From: Deltaproteobacteria bacterium
Lineage (GTDB): Bacteria; Myxococcota_A; UBA796; CAJQPC01
Direction of reading: 5' to 3'
Length of the DNA: 64,000 nucleotides
NCBI GenBank assembly: GCA_016717595.1
Contig: JADKFE010000003.1
Coordinates: 62,001-126,000, forward strand
The notes under the pieces are model-generated. The model was not told where the DNA came from. It saw nothing but the letters and a program-made list of their open reading frames with translations, and did not search any database. The translations under genes and the position numbers were made by a program. Each line of letters starts with the position of its first letter. Within the stretch, counting starts at the first letter, position 1. Below, one piece after another: positions 43,549 through 53,733 of this stretch.

Positions 43549-44804
43549 TCAGCCCGTCGTCACTTGACGCAAGAGCGCGTCATTGGTTTCATGGCGGCCG
43601 AGCGCGGTGAGCACCCACTCCATGTCGGCGATGGGGTGACCCTGCATCGCCTGGCGCATGAGATCGACCCGGGCCAACACCGCGGGCTCTAAGAGCTTCT
43701 CGTCGCGGCGTGTGCCCGAGCGCAAGAGGTCAACGGCGGGAAGATGCGGCGCTCGGCCACCCGGCGGTCGAGCACCAGCTCCATGTTCCCCGTGCCTTTG
43801 AACTCCTCAAAGATGACCTCATCCATGCGGGAGCCCGTCTCGACCAAGGCCGTCGCGAGGATCGTGAGTGAGCCGCCTTGCTCGACGGAGCGCGCCGCGC
43901 CGAAGAACCGTTTGGGCCGGTGCAGCGCCGCGGCGTCGACGCCGCCGGAGAGCAGCTTGCCGGAGCTGGGCACGACGTGGTTGTAGGCCCGAGCGAGGCG
44001 CGTGAGGGAGTCGAGGAGGATCACGACGTCGTGTTTGTCCTCGACCAGCCTGCGGGCGCGCTCGATGACCATCTCGGCGACCTGAACGTGCCGCGCCGGG
44101 GGCTCATCAAAGGTAGAGGCGATCACCTCGCCGCGCACCGAGCGCTGCATCTCGGTGACCTCTTCAGGCCGCTCGTCGATGAGCAGCACGATGAGCTTCA
44201 CCTCGGGGTGATTCACCGCGAGGGCCTGGGCGATCTGCTGGAGCAAGACCGTCTTGCCCGCCCGCGGCGGCGCGACGATGAGCCCACGCTGGCCTTTGCC
44301 CACGGGGGCGAAGAGATCGATGAGCCGGGGGGCGATCGCCGCCGCGCCGTGCTCCAAGATGAAGCGCCGCTCGGGGTGCAGGGGCGTGAGGTTGTCGAAC
44401 AGCGGGCGGTCGCGGAGCTGCTCGGGATCGGCGCCGTTGAGCGTCTCGACCTTGGTGAGCGCGAAGTACCGTTCGCCCTCTTTGGGGGGCCGCACCCGGC
44501 CGCGGATCCAGTCGCCGGTGCGCAGGTTGAACCTGCGGATCTGCGAGGGCGAGACGTAGATGTCGTCGGGGCCCGAGAGGTAGTTCGCCGCGGGGTCACG
44601 CAAGAAGCCGAAGCCGTCAGGCAAGACCTCCAGCACACCATCCCCAGAGACGGCGTCGTTGTCGTCAACCCCGGCCCGCAGAAGGTCGAAGATGAGCTGC
44701 TGACGGCTGAGGCTCCCGGCGTTGTCTACGCCCTTCGCGCGGGCGAAGGCGGCCAGTTGTTCGAGGGGCTGAGCCTTGAGCTCGCGGATGTCGAGGCGAG
44801 TCAT
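43549..44804 (-). CDS. rho: Transcription termination factor Rho, 1-nt frameshift near C-terminus
   Basis: RNA-binding domain ([21 protein letters not shown]), hexameric ATPase with Walker [16 protein letters not shown] loop and R loop ([19 protein letters not shown]). After [13 protein letters not shown] the frame is lost in GGG 43738-43740; one added base restores [20 protein letters not shown] and a 418-residue protein ending at 43549. Rho is essential in most Gram-negatives, so an assembly deletion is the likely cause. Start ATG 44804 gives the canonical [17 protein letters not shown]. The N-terminal insertion common in Myxococcota/Actinobacteria Rho is absent. Confidence 0.92.
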
Positions 44805-44915
44805 GCAGGGATTGGGGAGGAGAGGGAGGGGGAGGAGGCCATCGGCGGGCGGAAGGATCGCGGAGGAGGGGCGCTGAGGGCGCAGGCCGGCGGGAGGACA
44901 GGGGGCAAACCTGAA

Positions 44916-47171
<2,256 letters not shown>

Positions 47172-47172
<1 letters not shown>

Positions 47173-47957
47173 TGGGCGGCGGGCGCCCCGTCGCGGGTGT
47201 GATCGGCCTCGCGCTAACGACTGTGGCCTTGGGCCTCAGCCCGGGCTGCGTGGCCTCGGGCACGGTGCAGCCGCTCATCGACGTGCGCGCCGCGGCGCTG
47301 GCCACGGACGCCTCTCGCTCTAGCCGTCTCGCGTTGGGCGCGGCGGCATTGGTCGCTGAGGTCTGCCAGCTCGATCTCATCGAGTGGGAGCGCCTCAACC
47401 GCCAAGAGCTTCAGATCTCCCCGTCCATCAAGGATCTCCTCGGCTTAGATCCCGACGGCGTCGTCGCCTACACCAGCGACAGCGGCGCCGTGGAGGTGAG
47501 CTGGCTGGGGGTCGAGCTCTCGCCGGGCATCGTCGGAGACGTCGTTCTGGACGTTCGGCGCCCGGATGAGTCCTTCGCGGTGAGCTTTCAGCAGCTCGAA
47601 GGGGAGCCGCCAGGCCTCGTGGGCTCGGTGAGCGTCCTGACGCGGCGCTGCGGCTGGGAGCCCCACGTCACCGTCGAGTCGACCTTCAGCCTCGATGATG
47701 GCACCGATGAGCGTGTGGACCTCCCGGCGACGGCGCAGTCGGCGATCTGGCCCGCTGAGGGCGGCCTGATGCCCACCCAGGCCACGTTCCGCTGGCGGGA
47801 TGTGGGCTCGGCGAGCCAACGCACCTTCACGTCCCTCGACGTGGCCGAGGCGGATGAGCTCATCTGGCCCGGCGTGGCCGAGGCCTCGGACTGGTCGGTG
47901 CTCACCCCGGTGAACCTCACCCGTGTGGAGCAGCTCTCGGACACCGCCGCGCCTTAA
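47172..47957 (+). CDS. Lipoprotein of unknown function
   Basis: 261 residues. ATG overlaps the ligA stop (TGATG). Signal with lipobox SPGC, then a short helical segment rich in Ala/Arg (VRAAALATDASRSSRLALGAAALVAE) and a beta-rich domain with two Cys (one in VAEVCQLDL, one in LTRRCGWEP). No family recognised. Coupling to ligA may be accidental. Its end overlaps the convergent outer-membrane gene by 4 nt. Confidence 0.7.
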
Positions 47958-48661
47958 AACGCGGCGAGGCCGATCCAGACGCTCGCGCCCCAGGCGTCGA
48001 TGCCGCGCAGCTCGCCGCCCACCATGAGGCGTGGGCCCGACGTTGACCAGGGCGGGCCGAGGGGGATCGAGAACAGCTCGGCCCCGGCGACGAGCCCGAC
48101 GGGGATCTGAGGACGTAGGCTCAGGAGCACGTCGTCTGCGGGAACGGAGACGGTCTGCGCGCCCAAGACGGAGGCGACGGGGCCCACCCAAGCGGCGACC
48201 TCGTGGGTGGGGCCGCCGACGGCGAGCAGGGCCGAGACCTCAAGCTCCCAGCCTGTGGCCGTGGAGCGCGCGCCGTCGCCCCCTTCAGCGACGCTGCGAT
48301 CGTAGCCGCCACGAACCACCAAGGCGGGGCGCGGGCCGGTTGTTGGCCAGGTGAGGTTGATCCCGCCGCCGACGCTGGGGCCGAAGGCTTTGTGACCTGC
48401 GCCGGAGAGGGTGGTCTCGCCATAGCCGAGGTCGACCCAGGCGCCGACGGCCTCGTGGGGGCGCAGGCCCAGGCGCACGTTGCCCGCGCGTGTGGCGCTG
48501 CCCGCGAGGCAACGATCGCCCTCGCAGTCCTCGACGGCCTCGTTGTGCTGATCCCCGTGGCCCATAAGATCGACGGTGAGGAGCTGCCCCGCGCGGGTCG
48601 GGTCTCCCATCGGCTCGGCGGCGAGGGCCGCGGCGCTCAAGGCGAAGAGCGTCGTGATCAT
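47954..48661 (-). CDS. Outer-membrane beta-barrel-like protein
   Basis: 235 residues. Signal peptide MITTLFALSAAALAA, an acidic segment with a Cys pair (EDCEGDRCLAG), then alternating strands (NVRLGLRPHEAVGAWVDLGY, GGGINLTWP, PALVVRGGYDRS, WELEVSALLAVGG, GLVAGAELFSIPLG) with a C-terminal aromatic (WIGLAAF), as in small OmpA/OmpW-type barrels. Function unknown. The ATG overlaps the stop of the pilin-like gene (ATGA), so the two are expressed together. Confidence 0.72.
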   Translation of the reverse strand: MITTLFALSAAALAAEPMGDPTRAGQLLTVDLMGHGDQHNEAVEDCEGDRCLAGSATRAGNVRLGLRPHEAVGAWVDLGYGETTLSGAGHKAFGPSVGGGINLTWPTTGPRPALVVRGGYDRSVAEGGDGARSTATGWELEVSALLAVGGPTHEVAAWVGPVASVLGAQTVSVPADDVLLSLRPQIPVGLVAGAELFSIPLGPPWSTSGPRLMVGGELRGIDAWGASVWIGLAAF

Positions 48662-48837
48662 GGCGACGCCCCTTGGCGCTTGCGCTGCTCCATCCAGGCG
48701 CTGCCGTCCTGGGCGAGGGACTTGAGGCCCACCTGAAAGTCGGGGAGGGTGAAATAGGCCGCGACCACGACCGCCGCCGTGACCGCGGTGATCACGAGGA
48801 GGTACTCCAAGAAGCTCTGGCCGCGTCGATCACCCAT
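48658..48837 (-). CDS. Type IV/Flp pilin-like 59-residue protein
   Basis: Begins MGDRRG-QSFLEYLLVITAV. Gly6 followed by a five-residue run to Glu at +5 and a ~20-residue hydrophobic helix is the class III signal of type IV pilins and Flp/Tad pilins, cleaved by prepilin peptidase. The short soluble tail (FQVGLKSLAQDGSAWMEQRKRQGASP) fits Flp-sized pilins (50-80 residues). GGAGG lies 5 nt before the ATG. Translationally coupled to the following outer-membrane protein gene. A CpaE-like ATPase of the Tad type is encoded at 29163-30327. It could also be a pseudopilin-like membrane protein. Confidence 0.7.
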   Translation of the reverse strand: MGDRRGQSFLEYLLVITAVTAAVVVAAYFTLPDFQVGLKSLAQDGSAWMEQRKRQGASP

Positions 48838-48857
48838 GCACCCTCCGACCGCTCGTC

Positions 48858-50369
48858 TCAGAGCTCAAACTTGATGCCTTGGGCCAAGGGCAACGACTTG
48901 GACCAGTTCACCGTGCAGGTCTGGCGGCGCATGTAGGCCTTCCAGGAGTCGCTGCCGCTCTCGCGGCCGCCGCCGGTGTCTTTCTCGCCGCCGAAGGCCC
49001 CGCCGATCTCGGCGCCGGAGGTGCCGATGTTGACGTTGGCGATGCCGCAGTCCGAGCCCGCCGGGCTCAAGAAGAGCTCCGAGGCGCGCAGGCTGTCGGT
49101 GAAGATGGCGCTAGAGAGGCCCTGAGCGACGTCGTTCTGGGCGGCGATGGCCTCGTTGAGATCGTCGTAGACGAACACGTAGAGGATCGGCGCGAAGGTC
49201 TCCTCACGCCAGATGTGCATCCCGGCGTGGGCCTTGACGACGGTGGGCTTCACGAAGAAGCCGGGGCCGTCGACACGTTCACCGCCGCAGAGGATCTCGC
49301 CGCCTTCAGACCGGATGGTCTGGATGGCGCGCTCAAACATGTCCACGGCGTCTACGTCGATGAGGGGGCCCATGAGCACGCCCTCAGCGAGGGGATCGCC
49401 GATGCGCACCTGGCCATAGGCCTTGACCAGCCGGGCGGTGAACGACTCGGCGATGTCGCGGTGCAGGTAGAGGCGGCGGGTGGTCGTGCAGCGCTGACCG
49501 GCGGTGCCGACGGCGCCGAAGACCACGCCGCGCAGGGCGAGGTCGAGATCGGCGTCGGGGGCGACGATGATCGCGTTGTTGCCGCCGAGCTCCAAGAGGC
49601 TGCGCGCCATACGCCCGGCGACGACCTTACCGACGTGGCGGCCCATGCGGGTGGAGCCCGTGGCGGAGATCAAGGGCACACGCACGTCGTGGATCAGCGC
49701 CTCGCCCACCTCTTTGTCTTCGCCGATGATCAAGGTGAACACGCCGCTCCAGCCGTGCTGGGCGAGCACCTTCTCACAGATGATGTGGGTGGCGATGGCC
49801 GTGAGCGGCGCCTTGAGCGAGGGCTTCCACAGGACCGTGTCGCCGCAGACCGCCGCGAGCATGGCGTTCCAGGCCCAGACCGCGTGCGGGAAGTTGAACG
49901 CCGTGATGCAGCCGACGACGCCCAGCGGGTGCCACTGCTCCATCATGCGGTGGGCCGGGCGCTCGGAGTGCATCGAGAGGCCGTAGAGCTGGCGCGAGAG
50001 GCCGACGGCGAAGTCGGCGATGTCGATGCCCTCTTGCACCTCGCCGAGGCCCTCTTGGCGGATCTTGCCGACCTCCAAGGAGACGAGCGCGCCGAGGTCG
50101 TCTTTGGCGGCGCGTAAGGCCTCGCCCATCTGGCGGACGATCTCGCCGCGGGCGGGGGCGGGCAAGGAGCGCCAGCGCTTGAACACGTCTTGAGAGCGGC
50201 TGAGCGCCTGCTCCAGATCGGGGGCGGTGGCGAGGCGAACCGAGGCGATGATCTCGCCGGTCGCGGGGTTGATCGAGGAGACGACGGGGCCCGTGGTGGG
50301 CAGGGGCTCGCCGATCCAGGCGCCAGAGCACTCCGCGCTGAGGCCGAGGCGGGTGAGGAGGTCAGTCAT
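48858..50369 (-). CDS. amaB: Aldehyde dehydrogenase, ALDH7 (antiquitin) type
   Basis: 503 residues. Catalytic Cys in GTAGQRCTTTRR and Glu in LLELGGNNA. C-terminal NVNIGTSGAEIGGAFGGEKD, TGGGRESGSDSWKAYMRR and LPLAQGIKFEL are diagnostic for ALDH7, which oxidises alpha-aminoadipic semialdehyde (piperideine-6-carboxylate) in lysine breakdown. No other lysine catabolic gene is in the window. Start 50369 has GGAG 9 nt upstream. Confidence 0.93.
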   Translation of the reverse strand: MTDLLTRLGLSAECSGAWIGEPLPTTGPVVSSINPATGEIIASVRLATAPDLEQALSRSQDVFKRWRSLPAPARGEIVRQMGEALRAAKDDLGALVSLEVGKIRQEGLGEVQEGIDIADFAVGLSRQLYGLSMHSERPAHRMMEQWHPLGVVGCITAFNFPHAVWAWNAMLAAVCGDTVLWKPSLKAPLTAIATHIICEKVLAQHGWSGVFTLIIGEDKEVGEALIHDVRVPLISATGSTRMGRHVGKVVAGRMARSLLELGGNNAIIVAPDADLDLALRGVVFGAVGTAGQRCTTTRRLYLHRDIAESFTARLVKAYGQVRIGDPLAEGVLMGPLIDVDAVDMFERAIQTIRSEGGEILCGGERVDGPGFFVKPTVVKAHAGMHIWREETFAPILYVFVYDDLNEAIAAQNDVAQGLSSAIFTDSLRASELFLSPAGSDCGIANVNIGTSGAEIGGAFGGEKDTGGGRESGSDSWKAYMRRQTCTVNWSKSLPLAQGIKFEL

Positions 50370-50404
50370 ACAGAGCGCTCCAGATGAATTCACCCCGGGC
50401 TTAT

Positions 50405-50442
50405 GCCAGCGCGGCGCGGCTCGCCAGGGGCGGGGCGCTGGC
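50405..50442. terminator. Possible stem-loop upstream of ALDH gene
   Basis: GCCAGCGC (50405-50412) pairs with GCGCTGGC (50435-50442), with a 22-nt GC-rich loop. It lies after the coiled-coil gene and before the ALDH gene on the same strand. No T-run. Confidence 0.35.
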
Positions 50443-50463
50443 CGCGGTCAGCGTCACGACGGG

Positions 50464-51291
50464 CTAAGCGGCGGCGACGCTCTCCGCGGGCACGACCTCA
50501 CCGTTCACCTGCACCTGGGCGGCGGCGCCGTGTCCGACCACCTCGACGGGCTCACCCTCGAAGCGGGGATCCACCCGCCAGGCGTGCTCACCGTCACGAA
50601 CGGCGCCTTCAGGGCCGACAAACCCCTCGAGGCGGCCACGTCGCCAGCCCTGGTAATGTTTGCCGCAGAAGCCCTTGGAGCGGTGGGGCTCGGTGCACCC
50701 GGGGGCCTTGCAGTGGAGGTGCGAGAGGCTCTTGCGGCCGCGGCGACCGGCGTCGTCGTCGTCATCCGCGGCGGCGGGGGCGGCCTCGGCGGGGGCGGCC
50801 TCAACGGGCACCGCAGCGACGGGAGCCGCGGCGACCGGCGCGGCCTCGGGGCGGGCGCGAAGCTCGGAGAGCTGGGCCTCCAAGCGGGCGATGGCGTCGT
50901 CGTGAGCGGCGCGCTGGGCGTTCAGGCCGGCCTCTAAGGCGGCGGCCTGGGCCTCGCTCACCGCGGCGATGGCCTCGCTGTTGGCCTGGGCCAAAGCGAC
51001 GGCGCGGGTGAGATCTTCGGTGGGCGCCGGGGCCCGGGCGCGCTCGGCCTCGGCGCGCTCGAGCTGCTCTTGCTGCACCTTCACGACGTCGGTCAGGGCG
51101 CTGAGCTGGTTGCGCAGGGCGTGAACTTCAGCGGTGAGGCGGCTGACCTCCGCGCGCACGGCCTGGAGCTCTTGGGGGCTGGGGATCTCCGCCTGGCGGA
51201 AGGCCTCCTGCACGATGTCACGCACAGGCGTCTCGACGACACGACCCGCGGAGCCGGACACAACCCGAGCGAAGAGATCTTTGACACCCAT
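50464..51291 (-). CDS. Coiled-coil protein with zinc-finger-like motif
   Basis: 275 residues. N-terminal amphipathic segment (MGVKDLFARVVSGSAGRVVE), a coiled coil of ~100 residues (36-148, heptads such as AVRAEVSRLTAEVHALRNQL), an Ala/Pro linker, five Asp, then a motif with Cys194, Cys199, Cys209 and His212 (CKAPGCTEPHRSKGFCGKHY) in a basic context (YQGWRRGRL), and a small C-terminal domain. The CCCH arrangement suggests zinc and perhaps nucleic acid binding. Not recognised as a named family; GAGG upstream supports the start. Confidence 0.65.
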   Translation of the reverse strand: MGVKDLFARVVSGSAGRVVETPVRDIVQEAFRQAEIPSPQELQAVRAEVSRLTAEVHALRNQLSALTDVVKVQQEQLERAEAERARAPAPTEDLTRAVALAQANSEAIAAVSEAQAAALEAGLNAQRAAHDDAIARLEAQLSELRARPEAAPVAAAPVAAVPVEAAPAEAAPAAADDDDDAGRRGRKSLSHLHCKAPGCTEPHRSKGFCGKHYQGWRRGRLEGFVGPEGAVRDGEHAWRVDPRFEGEPVEVVGHGAAAQVQVNGEVVPAESVAAA

Positions 51292-51393
51292 GACGCCAAC
51301 CTCGTAGTTTTTGGCTTGGCAGGTTTGCTTTGATGGCCTCTTACCGCGTAGCCCCTTGTCGCGTCAACAGATTCTCGTGTGGAAGCGTCTGCG

Positions 51394-52572
51394 TCAGCGG
51401 GGGCAGACACAAGCATACGCGCCCGCGGCGAGGGGGCGAGGGCCTTCTTCGCCGTCGAGATCCAGCGCGTAGATCTGCGGCCCGCCGGAGGGGTCGGCGT
51501 CGTCTTCCACGAGGGTCCCGGCGAACACGAGGGTGGCGCCGTCGGCGCTCAAGAGCGGGTGGGTGAGGCTCAACTGGTCAAAGTAGTGCAGGTGGAAGAG
51601 CATCTCGCGGGTGGGGATGAAGCGGCAGAGGGCGCGGGGAGGGGCGCCGACGCGGCGCTCGTGCCAGCTCAGGTGCCCACGGTCACGATCCACCCGCACA
51701 TAGAGCAACGACTGACGCGCCGCCGACCAGAAGAAGGCGAGGCAGGGCTCATCGTTCACCAGGACGTCTTCGCCGGAGCTGAGGTGAATCAGGCGCACGG
51801 TGTCGTAGGCGCCGCCTTCGCCGTCCTGGGCGACCCCCAAGAGCAGACGCTCGCCGTCAAAGGCCGGGGTGATCGCCGCCAGCCCCACCAGACGCGCCAC
51901 CTCACGGGGGTCGCTCCCGTCGGCGTTGGCGCTCAGCACGACGCCCCTCAGGCCGCTTTGACCCTCCACGAAGACGAGGCGCCCCCCGATCCAGATCGGC
52001 GCGCAGTACAGGCCGGGCGAGGCGCTGGGGGTGAGATCGGCGCCGTCGCCCAAGGCGTCGCGGACGATCACCCGGCCCGCTCGCCGACCGCCGACATGAA
52101 CGCTGATCTGCTGGCCCTCGGGCGCCCAAGAGAAGAACAGCGGGGCGCCTTGCTCCAAGACTCGGCTCACCCCGGGGCGGTCGACGGCGACGTGATGCAG
52201 GTTGAGCGACCCGTCTGTGGGCTGGGTCAGCACCGCGAGGCGAGATCCGTCGGGGGACCAGGCCGCGTAGAGCGGGGCCTCATCGGTGAGGGTGAAGAGC
52301 GCCACCTGGCGCACACCGTCGGTCGAGAGGAGCTGGAGCTGCGCTGGCCCCGCCGCGTCGTCGTCGTAGGGGATCTCAAAAGCGGCCACCCACACGCCGT
52401 CTGGGCTCCACACGGGCCAGATCCAGGCCGTTGACGGCGGGGCGGGCTCACCCCAGCGCGAGGCCATGAGCTGCTTGGACCAGTCCACCGTCAGGGCTTG
52501 AGGGCGCCCGCCGTCGCAGTCAATGAGGTGAACCTGGCGATCTTCACCGATGAGCACAACACGACCGGCCAC
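51394..52572 (-). CDS. TolB/WD40-like beta-propeller protein
   Basis: 392 residues from GTG 52572 with AGGAGG 6 nt upstream. Repeated blades contain WSPDG-type turns (PVWSPDGVWVAAFEI, AAWSPDGSRLAVLTQ, SWAPEGQQISVHV, LLSADGATLVFAG), about seven blades. No signal peptide, so cytoplasmic unless exported otherwise. Likely a protein-interaction scaffold; partners unknown. Confidence 0.7.
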   Translation of the reverse strand: MAGRVVLIGEDRQVHLIDCDGGRPQALTVDWSKQLMASRWGEPAPPSTAWIWPVWSPDGVWVAAFEIPYDDDAAGPAQLQLLSTDGVRQVALFTLTDEAPLYAAWSPDGSRLAVLTQPTDGSLNLHHVAVDRPGVSRVLEQGAPLFFSWAPEGQQISVHVGGRRAGRVIVRDALGDGADLTPSASPGLYCAPIWIGGRLVFVEGQSGLRGVVLSANADGSDPREVARLVGLAAITPAFDGERLLLGVAQDGEGGAYDTVRLIHLSSGEDVLVNDEPCLAFFWSAARQSLLYVRVDRDRGHLSWHERRVGAPPRALCRFIPTREMLFHLHYFDQLSLTHPLLSADGATLVFAGTLVEDDADPSGGPQIYALDLDGEEGPRPLAAGAYACVCPR

Positions 52573-52640
52573 ACGAGCCTCCTCTCGGGCCGGTTTAACC
52601 CACGGCCTCGGGAAGCGTGCGCGGGAGGGCGGACTCAGGC

Positions 52641-53075
52641 TCAGCCGCCCAAGGCCGCGGTGAGCCGCGTGAGCAGCAGAGCGTGCAGGCCGAGCGCGAT
52701 CACCGTCACGCCAAGCGCGAGCCGGGGCATAGGCGCCAAGGCCGCCAGAGCGCGAGGATCAGGCTCGGCGGCCAGCTCTGCCCGAGCGTCGTCATCGAGG
52801 GCCTGGGGCCCGGCGCGGTGCATCAAGGCCAGGGCGGTGTCGTTGTGTAAGCCGAAGGTGCCCAAGGAGAGCCCCGTCGTGGCCACCCCCAACATCACGA
52901 GGCCCCCCTGCGCGGCGCCGGTGACCCACAGACCGATGGAGAGGAGGAGCCCGATCGTGGCGATCACGAAGGCGACGGCGCCGATCCACCGTAGGCCGGC
53001 GTGGCGGCGGGCCTCTAGGGTGAGGCGCCGCGGGGCGCTGTTGGGCTCAGCGCGGGCGGGGGTCGTCGGGGTCAT
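52641..53075 (-). CDS. Small integral membrane protein
   Basis: 144 residues, AGGAGG 6 nt upstream. Three hydrophobic helices (WIGAVAFVIATIGLLLSIGLW, GGLVMLGVATTGLSLGTFGL in part, LALGVTVIALGLHALLL) separated by an Ala/Asp-rich cytoplasmic loop. No family recognised. Lies between the propeller gene and the Pro/Ala-rich lipoprotein gene, same strand. Confidence 0.6.
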   Translation of the reverse strand: MTPTTPARAEPNSAPRRLTLEARRHAGLRWIGAVAFVIATIGLLLSIGLWVTGAAQGGLVMLGVATTGLSLGTFGLHNDTALALMHRAGPQALDDDARAELAAEPDPRALAALAPMPRLALGVTVIALGLHALLLTRLTAALGG

Positions 53076-53133
53076 CGGGTCGCCTCCTGCGTCACGACGA
53101 TTCTACACGCGGCGAGCCAGCCCTGAAGCACCA

Positions 53134-53162
53134 ACGCCCACGCTCAAGAAGAGCGCGGGCGT
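53134..53162 (-). terminator. Stem-loop after the Pro/Ala-rich lipoprotein gene
   Basis: ACGCCCACGCTC, loop AAGAA, GAGCGCGGGCGT: a 12-bp stem in which the one mismatch becomes a G-U pair in the minus-strand RNA. Lies 39 nt past the lipoprotein stop. No long T-run. Confidence 0.5.
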
Positions 53163-53200
53163 GGTGTTGTGGAGTGAGGCCTAAACCTCACCGCCGAGGA

Positions 53201-53566
53201 TCAGCGACGAGCGCCGCCCTGGGTGGCCTTGGGGGCCGGAGCCTCGGGAGCGCCGGGGGCCGGAGCGGCAGCGCCCTCAGCCTTGGGGGCGATCGCGGGA
53301 GCCATCTGGGCGGGGGGGACCTTGTTGTCGCCCTTGGGGGCCTCAACAGGGGCGCCAGCGGGGCCACCAGCGGGAGCGCCTTCGGCGGGGGCGGCGCCCT
53401 CGGCGGGAGCGGCCTCAGCCGGGGGAGCCTCGACGGGGGGGGCCGGCGGCTCGGCGGGGGCGGCCGGGGGCTCGACGGGCGGGGGGGTGGTCTCGGGGGC
53501 GGCGGGCTCGCCACCACAAGCGGTGAACATGGCGGTAACAGCGGCAGCGATCAGAAAGCGGGACAT
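53201..53566 (-). CDS. Pro/Ala/Glu-rich lipoprotein
   Basis: 121 residues. MSRFLIAAAVTAMFTACGG gives a lipobox at Cys17; the rest is almost entirely Pro, Ala, Glu and Gly (PPAAPAEPPAPPVEAPP type), with a short basic end (KATQGGARR). Expected to be unfolded in the periplasm, perhaps spanning from the membrane to peptidoglycan. GGAGG upstream. The leader contains a small hairpin (53588-53605, ACACCC/GGGTGT). Confidence 0.65.
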   Translation of the reverse strand: MSRFLIAAAVTAMFTACGGEPAAPETTPPPVEPPAAPAEPPAPPVEAPPAEAAPAEGAAPAEGAPAGGPAGAPVEAPKGDNKVPPAQMAPAIAPKAEGAAAPAPGAPEAPAPKATQGGARR

Positions 53567-53733
53567 CTTGGTTGCCTCCTCAGGCGGACACCCTCTTCGG
53601 GGTGTGTCATTCAGTGGGCGGGCCGTCTCCGGGCACGCATCCCCGCCAGACTATCTGAGCGATCAAAAAAAGTCGAGCAACTTGGATCTTGCTGTTCATT
53701 GCCCAGGCCAGAGCGAGCGGATAGCCGGGGGCC

